From Thioalkalicoccus limnaeus (GTDB taxonomy: Bacteria; Pseudomonadota; Gammaproteobacteria; Chromatiales; Chromatiaceae), in contig NZ_JBDKXB010000004.1 in assembly GCF_041197575.1 (NCBI RefSeq), positions 62,001-126,000 of the forward strand: DNA of 64,000 nt, in the 5' to 3' direction. Below, piece after piece: positions 33,614-41,844 of the stretch. The position numbers were made by a program, and so were the translations under genes. Each line of letters begins with the position of its first letter. The first letter of the stretch is position 1. The notes under the pieces were generated by a model. The model was not told the origin of the DNA. It did no database searches and saw only the letters and a program-made list of their open reading frames with translations.

Positions 33614-34027
33614 ATGACCGAGACCACCGAACCCAAGACCCGCGGGCGACCGCCGACGGGCCGAGCGGTGACCGCCGCCGAGCGACAGGCCCGCTACCGG
33701 GACCGTCAACGTGCGAAGCTCGCCCAGGCCCAGGCCCAGGCCACCGGACCCGAGGCCGACGAACTGCGCCGAGCAATTGAACTGGCCCAAGCCGAGATCG
33801 CCCGCCTGAACGCCGAGGGCGATCGCCTCGCGCTGAAGGTGGATCAGCTTCAGCGCGCCTTGGCTGCCAAGGAGAACGCCCACGCTCGCACCGCGAAGAT
33901 CGCCGACAAGGTTGTCACCGAGCGCGACGCCATGCGCGACCGGATCGCCGAGCAGGACAGGCAGATTGCGGCGCTACAGGCCGAGCTGGCGCGCTACCGT
34001 CCACAGGTACACGCGACGGGACAATAG
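33614..34027 (+). CDS. AT-hook plus coiled-coil protein, KfrA-like in layout
   Basis: 137 residues. An AT-hook-like TRGRPPTGRA near residue 10 and a basic patch (AAERQARYRDRQRAKLAQAQ) are followed by a long uninterrupted coiled coil (about 45-130) with heptad leucines and alanines. This resembles the plan of KfrA-type plasmid proteins, which bind their own promoter and multimerise, but I see no sequence match that proves it. The dyad ending at its start codon fits autoregulation. Confidence 0.6.
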   Translation: MTETTEPKTRGRPPTGRAVTAAERQARYRDRQRAKLAQAQAQATGPEADELRRAIELAQAEIARLNAEGDRLALKVDQLQRALAAKENAHARTAKIADKVVTERDAMRDRIAEQDRQIAALQAELARYRPQVHATGQ

Positions 34028-34566
34028 GCGAAACCTCTTGGCATGGCCTTGCATGTCGGGCATGGCGCCGATCGAGCGATAGGCGAGTGACGCACCCCGC
34101 AGGCCATGCCCGATCGTTCGATCCGATCAATCGACTGGCCCACCACGCGCCTACCCCCAGCGCCGGCGAGTGATCCGGCCGCCACCCCGGTAAGAAATTA
34201 CCGCCAGCGCTGGTGCGTGATCCGCCCGCCCGCGCACAGATACCCCGAGGCCCAGACACCGCGTCGGCACCCTGCCCGTGACGCGGCCGTGACGTGACGG
34301 ATCGGCGAGGCACCGGCCGGCACTCGATGACGAGTACCAAGGGCGCCCGTTCGTCGCCTCGATGGATGGGGTACCTGTGTCGCGACGAAGGCCCCCGACG
34401 CCCGCTACAGCGCCACCTGGCGGCTGTTCCCGTGGCGCACTGGTGGCGCACTCGCTCGCAAAAAAGGCCGGTTTTCCACAACAGGCCACAACACACGGAT
34501 ATGGCCAAGCGCTTGATTATGCTGCGATCTGGTGTTGTGGGTTGTTGCGGGGTTTTGGTTTCATGG
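34028..34566. other. Right-end noncoding region of the element, rich in repeats
   Basis: About 540 bp without a supported gene. It contains an 11-bp inverted repeat TCGGGCATGGC (34056-34066) / GCCATGCCCGA (34103-34113), two imperfect 26-bp direct repeats (34158-34183, 34205-34230), the CGTGACGTGACG element (34288-34299), the tandem GTGGCGCACTG block (34432-34455) shared with the left end, and CCACAACA-type repeats in both orientations (34478-34497, 34531-34543) before attR. Confidence 0.55.
34158..34230 (+). repeat. Pair of imperfect 26-bp direct repeats (iteron-like)
   Basis: Units at 34158-34183 and 34205-34230 share CAGCGC-GG-G-GTGATCCG-CCGCC with four substitutions and start 47 bp apart. 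They lie in noncoding DNA of an element that encodes its own replication protein, so origin iterons are one possibility. Confidence 0.45.
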
Positions 34567-34659
34567 GACTGTTAATCACTAGGTCGGCGGTTCGAGCCCG
34601 TCCCGGGGAGCCAAACAAAGCAAGGGCTTAGCTCAAAAGGCTAGGCCCTTTTTCTTTGC
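34567..34659 (+). repeat. attR: 93-bp direct repeat with tRNA-Asn 3' fragment
   Basis: Identical to 19216-19308. It contains the anticodon arm, T arm and CCA end of tRNA-Asn without its 5' half, so it is not a functional tRNA, and the same terminator hairpin. It marks the right boundary of the island. Confidence 0.93.
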
Positions 34660-34733
34660 TCGAATGGTCGCCGCCCCCGTTTGGCGAGGGCCTACCCCAG
34701 ATTGCCGCTTGGTCGTTACGGCGTCACGGCGGA

Positions 34734-34865
34734 TCATCGGTCGCGCCGATCAGGCGCGCCCTGCGTGTTGCGGGCTTTACCGATCGCACGATAGGCTTGC
34801 CGAATCCCTTCGAGCCGCGCGGCTTGTTCCTCGGGGGTCGGGATCGCGCTCTTCCAATACTTCAT
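34734..34865 (-). CDS. Small hypothetical protein coupled to the higA relic (43 aa)
   Basis: A 43-codon frame on the minus strand whose ATG overlaps the stop of the HigA-like frame (ATGA). It begins MKYWKSAIPTPEEQAARLEG and continues as a basic amphipathic helix. The coupling suggests it once belonged to the toxin-antitoxin operon. No family is recognised, and it may be non-functional like its neighbours. Confidence 0.4.
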   Translation of the reverse strand: MKYWKSAIPTPEEQAARLEGIRQAYRAIGKARNTQGAPDRRDR

Positions 34866-35122
34866 GCTGCGTGTTGGGTGAAAGGCGCGATCCGGTCCAG
34901 CGCATCGCCCAGGCGCGCCCGCGCCTTTGCCACGTCACAGTCAGCCTGTAACCCGATCCAGAACCCATCGCTCATCCCGAAGAAACGCGATAGGCGCAGT
35001 CCGGTATCCGCCGTGATGGACCGTCTACCGGCCAGGATCTCCCCCGGTGGCACAGGCAACAGGTCGCCCTCGGCAACATCGGAAAAGTCGCACGCGTGCA
35101 AGGATTCAACGGCAATACTCAT
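34862..35122 (-). pseudogene. higA: HigA-family antitoxin with internal deletion
   Basis: 86 residues from the ATG at 35122. HigA antitoxins have an HTH_3 fold. Here PVPPGEIL is joined directly to AGRRSITADTGLRLSRFFG; intact members have about 25-30 residues (first helices and the recognition helix) between GEIL and the GRR-ITADTA segment. The rest (FWIGLQADCDVAKARARLG) is well kept. The in-frame loss should abolish DNA binding, so I call it a decayed antitoxin. It follows the higB relic. Confidence 0.7.
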
Positions 35123-35135
35123 GGCGGTTTGCCCC

Positions 35136-35357
35136 TCAGTGATAGTCAAGGATCTCGACCCCCCAGGCGTGCCCGTCGCGCCATTCAAAGCACACCCGCC
35201 ACTGATCATTGACGCGGATGCTGTGCTGGCCTTCCCGATCGCCGGCCAACAGCTCTAGTTCGCGCAAATCAACGAGCGGGACGGTTTCTGCGTGGTCGGT
35301 AGCCAGCCCGAACCGAACGTCCGGTGCAGCCAGGCGGGATGAGCGACAGGCAGCAGA
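35136..35357 (-). pseudogene. higB: HigB/RelE-type toxin C-terminal remnant
   Basis: The minus strand encodes LLAGDREGQHSIRVNDQWRV and then CFEWRDGHAWGVEILDYH before a stop at 35136, the conserved end of HigB mRNA interferases. The frame is open upstream for about 73 codons to the stop of the small Cys-rich gene, but no start codon or N-terminal HigB sequence exists. Together with the deleted higA it is a dead toxin-antitoxin module lying just outside attR. Confidence 0.7.
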
Positions 35358-35441
35358 TCAGTCTTTGCGCTTGGGACAATCTTTACAGTGCTTGCCCTCT
35401 TTGTACTTCTTGCAACATTTGTCCTTCTTCTTTTTTGCCAT
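35358..35441 (-). CDS. Tiny Lys/Cys-rich peptide, putative metal binder (27 aa)
   Basis: 27 codons from the ATG at 35441. The peptide starts MAKKKKDKCCKKYKEG and then has HCKDCPKRKD, giving CC and CxxC pairs among lysines. Very short proteins of this type occur in many gammaproteobacteria (from memory). The spacing suggests a small zinc or iron site. It lies 77 bp downstream of ferritin on the same strand. No strong ribosome site is visible. Confidence 0.5.
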   Translation of the reverse strand: MAKKKKDKCCKKYKEGKHCKDCPKRKD

Positions 35442-35517
35442 CAGGGTGGTTTTCGCGCGGTTGGGCCGGGGTGGGTGTCGTTCATCGTGTCCGTGATGTC
35501 ATCAGGCGAAGACCCGG

Positions 35518-36036
35518 TCAGGCGACCGCCTCCTCCTGCCCCATCGTCTTCGCAGCGGCGGCGAGCTCGTTGTCGATCATTAGCAAGGCTTCGCCGCGGT
35601 CGCCGAACAGGCGCAGCCGACCGAGGATGTCGTTGACGGTGGCCTCTTCTTCGATCTGCTCGGTGACGAACCATTGCATGACGATGTTGGTGGCATGGTC
35701 CTTTTCGCTGAGCGCGTGGTCGACGATGTCGTTGATGGCGGCGGTGACCTCCTGTTCGTGCGCCAGGGTGCGCTCGAACATGGCCAGAACTGAGCCGGCC
35801 TGTGATGGTGGTGCGCCGATCGCGCCGTGGGTGACCTTGGCGTTCTGGTCGAGCAGGTAACGCACCATCTTCAGCCCGTGGGCCATCTCCTCGTTGTGCT
35901 TCGCCAGGAACCAGGCCGCGGTGCCGCGCAGATTTGCCGCGTCGGCCTCGGTCGAGAGGGCGAGATATAGATAGGCCGAGTAGAACTCGCGGTTGATCTG
36001 GTCGCTGATCTTGGCGGCCATCGCAGTGGAAATCAT
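35518..36036 (-). CDS. ftnA: Non-heme ferritin
   Basis: 172 residues. FtnA forms a 24-mer cage that oxidises Fe(II) and stores Fe(III). The four-helix plan and ferroxidase ligands are visible: E in INREFYSAYLYLAL, E and H in KHNEEMAHGLKMV, E in LAHEQEV and QWFVTEQIEEEATV. No heme-binding methionine as in bacterioferritin is evident. The ATG at 36036 starts MISTAMAAKISDQ; a start at the internal methionine is possible. Its promoter must lie in the gene-poor stretch to the right. Confidence 0.92.
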   Translation of the reverse strand: MISTAMAAKISDQINREFYSAYLYLALSTEADAANLRGTAAWFLAKHNEEMAHGLKMVRYLLDQNAKVTHGAIGAPPSQAGSVLAMFERTLAHEQEVTAAINDIVDHALSEKDHATNIVMQWFVTEQIEEEATVNDILGRLRLFGDRGEALLMIDNELAAAAKTMGQEEAVA

Positions 36037-36680
36037 AACGGAGACCTCGGAGTTGTGAAGCAGAAAGGTCTGAAAGCGATCCGGTCGGCAATCCCCGCGC
36101 CAAAGTGAGTGCAAACGACCATTGATGCCAAGGTTGAACGTTTCGGGGCCGATTACAACCCCGATCCCGTGACGGGAGCGGTCCGGCGGGTGTCGACGGG
36201 CCCCGGGGCAAGGAGCTTGGTCGCGTCGCGGGAGCTTGCCGTTGGGGACTGCAACCGACGCGGGGTGGCTGGTTTGCCTTTCGTGTTCAGTGACCGGTCG
36301 GTAGCCGTCACCGGACGTTCTGTCGGATTTGGCCGCGTCAAGTAGTCATAAGACCATTGGGGTCGTGCGGAAATCGGTCGAAAGGCCTGAAGCGTGGCAC
36401 ATGCAGAACCTCCCAAAAAGGCCGTCGATGCGCGAAGTCGTCTCCATCCGTTAAGCCAGTCAGCATCTTTTGCGTTACCTGGAGCGGGTCGAGCGGCCCG
36501 CCGCCATGCGCGCCGCGGTCGCGGACCTCGATTGTGGCGAACAAGTCCGTCGGGGGCAGGTCTTTTCCGACGGGGGAAAATACCAACAAAGCACCCGCAC
36601 CTTACTCGGCCTGATTGATCCAGCGCTCGAGCGCGTGGTCGAGCGGATGGAGCGCTCTTGCCGAGGCTGACGGATCCTCG
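36037..36680. other. Gene-poor region between ferritin and comEC
   Basis: 644 bp with no gene I can support. Several short frames exist on both strands. The minus strand ends one of them with ALHPLDHALERWINQAE at 36602, which looks like a real protein C-terminus but overlaps the 3' end of comEC and has no start of its own, so it may be a relic. The ferritin promoter should be near 36040-36120; no clear Fur box was seen. Confidence 0.4.
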
Positions 36681-39047
36681 CTACTGGGATGCGCCCGGTC
36701 GATGGGTCCACAGGCGGGCCGAGTCGGATCGGTAGAGCCACGGGCCTTCGACTTCGCCGTTGGCACCCATGCGGAAATGGATTGCCCCGGACCGACTGGT
36801 GTCGAGCTCGGCGGCGCCGATGGCGGCGACCCGTTCGCGCACGGCGGTGGCTGGGAAACCATAGCGGTTAGCGAAACCGGTAGCGTAGAGGACATAGCGC
36901 GGCGCGACAGCGTCGAGAAAAGGGGCGGTCGAGGAGGTGTCGGAGCCGTGATGACCGGCAATCAACACCGTGCTGCGCAGGGCCTCGCCGTGGTATGCAA
37001 CGAGCCTTTGCTCGGCGCGCCGCTCGATGTCGCCGGTCAGCAGCATACTGCTGGCGCCGGCCTCGATCCGCAGAACACAAGAGGCGTCGTTGGCGCGGTA
37101 CTCGGGTCCCTCCGGATGCAGTATTGCAAACTGGACGCCGTCCCAATTCCAGGTCATGCCCGCCTGGCAAAGCTCGGCTGTGAGGTCTGGCAGTCGGTGG
37201 GGCTCGCCGCTCTTGACCCAGCCGATCGGCAGCGCGCCGATGAGCCCCGGCAGCCCCCCGGCGTGGTCATTGTCGCCGTGGCTGATGATCAACCCATCGA
37301 TTTGCTGGACCTCGGCGTGGCGCAGATAGGGTCGAACGACCGCGGAGCCAGTGTTGAAGCCGCTCGGAAAACCGGGTCCGACATCGTAGACCAGGGTGTG
37401 CTGGTGAGTCCGCACGACGATCGCCAAGCCTTGCCCGACATCCAATAGGGTCAGCCAGACCGAACCAGGCGCCGGAGCCGGTGGCCGCACCAGCAGCAAT
37501 GGCAGCAGCCATATGACACCGAGCGCCCGGCCCGGCAGCCCACGCGGGGCTAGGAGCAGGCCGACCCCAGCGCCGGCGGCCAGCCAGACCCACGTCGGGC
37601 GATGGCCGGCGGCGGTCGCGGCCCAGCGGTGCTCGGCGGCGTGTTCCAGCCAGGCAAAGCACCACCCCAATAGCTCCGCGACCCAAGTCAGTGGCCACGC
37701 CAGCGGCGGGATCAGGCTCAGTAGCGATGCGAGCAGAATCACCGGCAGCAATGCCGTGAAGATTGGCACGGCGACCAGGTTCACGGCGGGCGCGATCAAG
37801 GATGCGCGCCCGAAGAACAGCAACAAGAGCGGCAAGAGCCCCAAAGCGACCGCCCATTGTGCTTGCCCCCAGCGCTGCCAGAGTCCCCGTACACCGTGGC
37901 GCTGGCCGAGGGCGAAGAGGAGGATGGCTACCGCGACGAAGGACAACCAGAACCCGAACGAGAGTACGGCGCCGGGGTCGAGCAGCAGGACTCCGACCAA
38001 GGCCAGCGTCAAGCCGCTGAAAGGGCGCAATGTGCGTCCCAGTACCAGGGCGCCGAGCACGACGGCGAGCATGATCAGCGCCCGCTGTGTCGAGACGGCA
38101 AAGCCTGCCAGCGCGCTGTAGCCGATCCCGGCCAGCAGGGCGAAGCCGGCCGCGGCGCGAGGCGCGGCGAGCCGTTGAACAAGATAGCTGCTGCGCGACC
38201 ACAGCCCGCGCCCGACGACAAAGACGAATCCGGCGACCAAGCCCACATGTAACCCGGAGATCGCGATCAGATGATTGGTTCCGGTCAGGGTCAGAACTTC
38301 CCACTGGTCATTGGTCAGTCCGCCGCGCTCGCCGATCACCAATGCCTGCACGAGGGCGCGTGTGGCGGTGTCAGGCAGTTGGCGCTCCAAGTGGTCGCGC
38401 AGTGCCTGGCGAAAGCGCGTCATCGCGAACCGCGCGCCGGCGGGGCCGAGGCGTTCGTTGGTGGCGCCGTCGCGGACGTAGCCGGTGGCCTTGATTCGCT
38501 GACTGAACAGCCAGCGTTCATAATCGAAGCCGCCGGGGTTGGCGTAGCCATGGGGTGGGGTCAGGCGCGCCTGCAGCCGCCAGCGGTCACCGGCGCGCAG
38601 CGGCGGCGCGTTGCGATACCAACTCAACCTGACCAGCCCTGTAAACTCGAGCCGGTCGAGCGTCTCGGGCGCGTCATCGACGCGGAACAAGAAACGGCGG
38701 GCGAGGTCTCTATCGGTCGGAACCGAGACGATGACCCCCTCGATGACCAAATCGGTGCGGCCGTTGTTGGGCGGTAGAGGTTGACACAGCACAGGGCAGG
38801 TGTGGAGGTAGGCGTACAGGAACCCGAGTGCGGCCAATGCCACGGGTCGCAGGACGGGCCAACGCCAGGTCGCCAGTGCGAGAAACACCGCCGCGCCGAT
38901 GGCGGCAACGAGCGGGGCAAGGGTCGTCTGAAGATAGAAGAGGCAAATGCCGACGGCCCAGGCGAGGCCGTCGTGAGTCAGCGGCCGAGCCCGATCGTCC
39001 GGCGTGCCGTCAGTGCGCCGGGGGTCGGCAGGGGTTGGTGTATCCAT
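36681..39047 (-). CDS. comEC: DNA internalization competence protein ComEC/Rec2
   Basis: 788 residues. ComEC forms the inner-membrane channel for single-stranded DNA during natural transformation. N-terminal membrane segments and an OB-like domain (GDRWRLQARLTPPHGYANPGGFDYERWL split around residue 170) precede the competence domain with LTGTNHLIAISGLHVGL (about 260). The C-terminal metallo-beta-lactamase domain shows DVGQGLAIVV, SHGDNDHAGG (metal ligands) and GHHGSDTSS. Full length suggests function. It is divergent from the DUF2062 gene. Confidence 0.94.
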   Translation of the reverse strand: MDTPTPADPRRTDGTPDDRARPLTHDGLAWAVGICLFYLQTTLAPLVAAIGAAVFLALATWRWPVLRPVALAALGFLYAYLHTCPVLCQPLPPNNGRTDLVIEGVIVSVPTDRDLARRFLFRVDDAPETLDRLEFTGLVRLSWYRNAPPLRAGDRWRLQARLTPPHGYANPGGFDYERWLFSQRIKATGYVRDGATNERLGPAGARFAMTRFRQALRDHLERQLPDTATRALVQALVIGERGGLTNDQWEVLTLTGTNHLIAISGLHVGLVAGFVFVVGRGLWSRSSYLVQRLAAPRAAAGFALLAGIGYSALAGFAVSTQRALIMLAVVLGALVLGRTLRPFSGLTLALVGVLLLDPGAVLSFGFWLSFVAVAILLFALGQRHGVRGLWQRWGQAQWAVALGLLPLLLLFFGRASLIAPAVNLVAVPIFTALLPVILLASLLSLIPPLAWPLTWVAELLGWCFAWLEHAAEHRWAATAAGHRPTWVWLAAGAGVGLLLAPRGLPGRALGVIWLLPLLLVRPPAPAPGSVWLTLLDVGQGLAIVVRTHQHTLVYDVGPGFPSGFNTGSAVVRPYLRHAEVQQIDGLIISHGDNDHAGGLPGLIGALPIGWVKSGEPHRLPDLTAELCQAGMTWNWDGVQFAILHPEGPEYRANDASCVLRIEAGASSMLLTGDIERRAEQRLVAYHGEALRSTVLIAGHHGSDTSSTAPFLDAVAPRYVLYATGFANRYGFPATAVRERVAAIGAAELDTSRSGAIHFRMGANGEVEGPWLYRSDSARLWTHRPGASQ

Positions 39048-39156
39048 TCAGACGGGTCCCTCCGTCCGTCACCTTCCATTGACCCCCAGATTATAAACCT
39101 ATGGCCCCATCTTTGCCGTGGCGCCTACTCAGTGGCCCCCGGCTTGGAAGATACCT

Positions 39157-39711
39157 GTGAAACGCTGGCTCACACGCATCCTGCCCCATCCCAAGACACT
39201 TCGAGACAACAGGTATCTGCGTCTCTTCGGCAAGCTGCTGCACGACCCGAACCTGTGGCACCTGAATCGCCGTTCGGTGGCCGGCGGGGTCGCCGTGGGC
39301 GGGTTCTTCATGTTCATTCCACCGATCGGACAGATGCCGTTCGCGGCCGCGACGGCGATCCTGTTCCGCGTCAATCTTCCGATCTCGGTTGCCCTCGTGT
39401 GGCTGAGCAATCCCTTGACGATGCCGGTAATCTACTATGCCGCCTACCGAATCGGTGCGCGCTTGCTCGGCCATCCGCCGATTGGCTTTCGTGCCGAATT
39501 CTGGGCTGATTACCATAACTGGCTCGGCTTCCTGGGACCCTTGATGCTCGGCAGTCTGGTGTGCGCGGTCCTGTGCTCTGGATTGGGTTATCTGTCTGTC
39601 CAGACGATCTGGCGGTGGCACTTGCGACGCCAGATCAAGGAGCGACGGCGGCGTTTTCAGGCGCTTGCCTCGTTGCGGCTCAGAACGCCGTCCTCCAACG
39701 ACAAGACCTGA
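39157..39711 (+). CDS. DUF2062 membrane protein
   Basis: 184 residues from the GTG at 39157 (VKRWLTRILPHP). The segment RRSVAGGVAVGGFFMFIPPIGQMPFA split around residue 50 and the LSNPLTMPVIYYAAYRIG motif are characteristic of DUF2062, a polytopic inner-membrane family of unknown function. Three or four membrane segments end with a basic tail (RRQIKERRRRFQ). In related genomes it neighbours comEC and lol genes, as here. Its 3' end overlaps the lolD end by 55 bp on the opposite strand. Confidence 0.88.
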   Translation: MKRWLTRILPHPKTLRDNRYLRLFGKLLHDPNLWHLNRRSVAGGVAVGGFFMFIPPIGQMPFAAATAILFRVNLPISVALVWLSNPLTMPVIYYAAYRIGARLLGHPPIGFRAEFWADYHNWLGFLGPLMLGSLVCAVLCSGLGYLSVQTIWRWHLRRQIKERRRRFQALASLRLRTPSSNDKT

Positions 39712-40361
39712 TCCATGCGCGCGGCGAAATGGTGGTCGTGGGTGACGATGACGAAACTGGTCCCCAGCTCGGCATTGAGTTCCAGCAGTAACTGGTAGAT
39801 GACCTCAGCCGTGTGTCGGTCCAGGTTTCCCGTCGGTTCGTCGGCGAGGACACAGGCGGGGCGGGTGACCAGGGCGCGAGCAATGGCCGCGCGCTGACGC
39901 TCGCCGCCCGACAGTTCGCTGGGTTTATGCATGGCACGATGCGCGAGGCCGACCCGTTCCAACATGGCCGCGGCCTCGGCCTGCGCGGAGCGCGGCGCGC
40001 TGCCACCGATCACGAGCGGCAAGGCGACGTTCTCGAGCGCTGAGAACTCGGCCAACAGGTGATGGAACTGGTAGACGAATCCCAGGTGGCTGTTGCGCAG
40101 CCGGTCGCGCCGTGCCTCGGCCATGGTTGCGATATCACGTCCGGACCAGAGCACCTGTCCGGTCGACGGCCTTTCGAGGCCGCCCAGGCAATGCAGCAGC
40201 GTACTCTTGCCGGAACCGGATACGCCAACGATGGCGATCCGCTCCCCGGCTCGGATAGTCAGATCCACCTGCGTCAGAACTTCGACCTCGAGCGGCCCCT
40301 GACGAAAGCGCTTGCCGAGCCGTCGCGCCTCGAGCACCGGTGTCGCGCGCGGGTCAGTCAT
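39657..40361 (-). CDS. lolD: Lipoprotein-releasing system ATPase LolD
   Basis: 234 residues. LolD powers extraction of outer-membrane lipoproteins from the inner membrane to LolA. Motifs: Walker A GVSGSGKS (about residues 45-52), the Q-loop GFVYQFHHLL that is typical of LolD, the signature LSGGERQR and Walker B VLADEPTGNLD. The ATG at 40361 overlaps the 3' end of lolC by 8 bp, so the two are one operon. Confidence 0.94.
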   Translation of the reverse strand: MTDPRATPVLEARRLGKRFRQGPLEVEVLTQVDLTIRAGERIAIVGVSGSGKSTLLHCLGGLERPSTGQVLWSGRDIATMAEARRDRLRNSHLGFVYQFHHLLAEFSALENVALPLVIGGSAPRSAQAEAAAMLERVGLAHRAMHKPSELSGGERQRAAIARALVTRPACVLADEPTGNLDRHTAEVIYQLLLELNAELGTSFVIVTHDHHFAARMDQVLSLEDGVLSRNEASA

Positions 40362-41601
40362 AACGCAAGGCCTCGGCTGGATCGGTGCGGGCCGCCCGCC
40401 AGGCTGGATAGATGGTCGCAACGACCGACATCAGAAAGGCGCCGCCCGCAACGAACAGAATATCCGCGAGTCGCGGATCCGACGGCAACAGGCTGATGTA
40501 ATAGATCGTTGGATCGAGGAAATGCACACCGAACAACCCCTCGATCCGCGAGACGATGGCCTCGACGTTCCATGCCAATACCAGGCCGCCGATGACGCCG
40601 AGCAAGGTTCCGACGGCCCCGATCGTGGTCCCCTGGATCATGAAGATCGCCATGATCCGACCCGGCGACGCCCCGAGCGTGCGCAACACCGCGATGTCGG
40701 AACGTTTGTCGGTCACGACCATGACCAGCGTCGAGACGATGTTGAACGCGGCGACGGCGACGATCAGGAACAAAATGATCGTCATCATGCGTTTCTCGAT
40801 CTGCAGGGCCGCGAAAAAGTTGCGATGCGACTGCGTCCAATCCGTGACGAGGTAGACGCCTCCGAGGTCGAGCGCGATCTGCCGCGCCAGCCTTGGTGCC
40901 TCGAACATGTCGGTCAGCTTGAGCCGAATGCCGGTGACGTCGTCGCCGAGGCGCATCAACCTGGCGCCGTCGCCGAGACTGATGAAGGCCGCGCCGCGGT
41001 CGAAGTCCCCCATGCCGACCGAGAAGAGGCCGCTGACCGTGAAGGCCTTGAGTCGCGGCATGACGCCCACTGGCGTGGGGTTCAGCTGCGGGGTCACGAC
41101 CGTGACCTTATCCCCGGGACCCACGCCGAGCAGCATCGCGAGCTCCTGGCCCAGGATGATGTTGAAGGCCCCGTCGACCAGATCATCGACCGAGCCGTCG
41201 ATCATGTCTCGGCGCAATTCGGCGACCTGGTCCTCGGCCTCCGGCAGAATGGCGCGGATCATCGCCCCGTTGACGCTGCCGCCATGGACCAGCATCGCCT
41301 GGATCTCGACGAAGGGTGCCGCGCCGATCACCGCTGGGTGGTCCCGAACCCGGTCCAGTAGGGCTGGCCAATCGGCCATCGAGCCGCTGGGGGCGCTCAA
41401 AGTCGCATGGGAGGCCATGCTGAGGATGCGTTCGCGGATCTCCTTGTGGAACCCGTTCATGACCGACAAGACCACGATCAGCGCGACGATGCCGAGCGTA
41501 ATCCCCAGCATCGAGATCAGTGATATGAAGGAAATAAAATGGTTACGCCGCTTCGCGCGGGTGTACCGGAGGCCGATGAAGAGCGGTAGAGGACGAAACA
41601 T
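40354..41601 (-). CDS. lolC: Lipoprotein-releasing system permease LolC/LolE
   Basis: 415 residues. It is the membrane subunit of LolCDE with the MacB-like fold: first helix FISLISMLGITLGIVALIVV, a large periplasmic domain, then three helices near the C-terminus ending AWRAARTDPAEALRYD. The N-terminus PLFIGLRYTRAKRRNHFISF is typical. Only one LolC/E-type gene lies here, so the transporter may be a homodimer (LolF-like) or the partner is elsewhere. Confidence 0.93.
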   Translation of the reverse strand: MFRPLPLFIGLRYTRAKRRNHFISFISLISMLGITLGIVALIVVLSVMNGFHKEIRERILSMASHATLSAPSGSMADWPALLDRVRDHPAVIGAAPFVEIQAMLVHGGSVNGAMIRAILPEAEDQVAELRRDMIDGSVDDLVDGAFNIILGQELAMLLGVGPGDKVTVVTPQLNPTPVGVMPRLKAFTVSGLFSVGMGDFDRGAAFISLGDGARLMRLGDDVTGIRLKLTDMFEAPRLARQIALDLGGVYLVTDWTQSHRNFFAALQIEKRMMTIILFLIVAVAAFNIVSTLVMVVTDKRSDIAVLRTLGASPGRIMAIFMIQGTTIGAVGTLLGVIGGLVLAWNVEAIVSRIEGLFGVHFLDPTIYYISLLPSDPRLADILFVAGGAFLMSVVATIYPAWRAARTDPAEALRYD

Positions 41602-41844
41602 AGCCCGCGATTAGATCATGCTGCGCCGAGTCCCCGCAACGCGGCGTTCGGTGGGATCCTCAGCGTCGGCGATGCCCCGCGACGACGGGTGCGGTCGGTT
41701 GGCTGCCCGCCGAAGCGGCGCACCGCTGGGTCGCCATTGGCGGGACCCTGTTCCGCGTGTCATCATCGCCGGGCGTTGGAGCCTGAGCGCCTGGGTGGTC
41801 ACGGAGGCGGCGGGTTCGTCTCATGTAGCCTATCGAGGGACGCG

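Larger units (their letters stand above)
19216..34659 (+). mobile_element. Integrative element in tRNA-Asn (15.4 kb) with integrase, replication module and type I R-M
   Basis: Bounded by perfect 93-bp direct repeats (attL 19216-19308, attR 34567-34659). The integrase gene lies 350 bp inside attL, as expected. Gene order: integrase, unknown 219-residue protein, AlpA-like protein, primase/ATPase, TubC-like docking protein, 50-residue protein, hsdM, frameshifted hsdS, PIN toxin-antitoxin, hsdR, YgjP-like peptidase, ribbon-helix-helix protein, HGG-STGPRT protein, AT-hook/coiled-coil protein, repeat-rich right end. I see no conjugation (MOB, T4SS), portal or capsid genes, so it is probably a mobilisable or satellite-like island needing help to move. 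Confidence 0.9.

Noticed and set aside
34567..34614. A second tRNA-Asn gene
   Set aside because: Only the 3' part from the anticodon stem is present; there is no acceptor 5' strand or D arm. It is the attR duplicate.
36470..36670. A 66-codon plus-strand frame between ferritin and comEC
   Set aside because: It has no ribosome site and no family resemblance, and lies in a region with several equally open frames.
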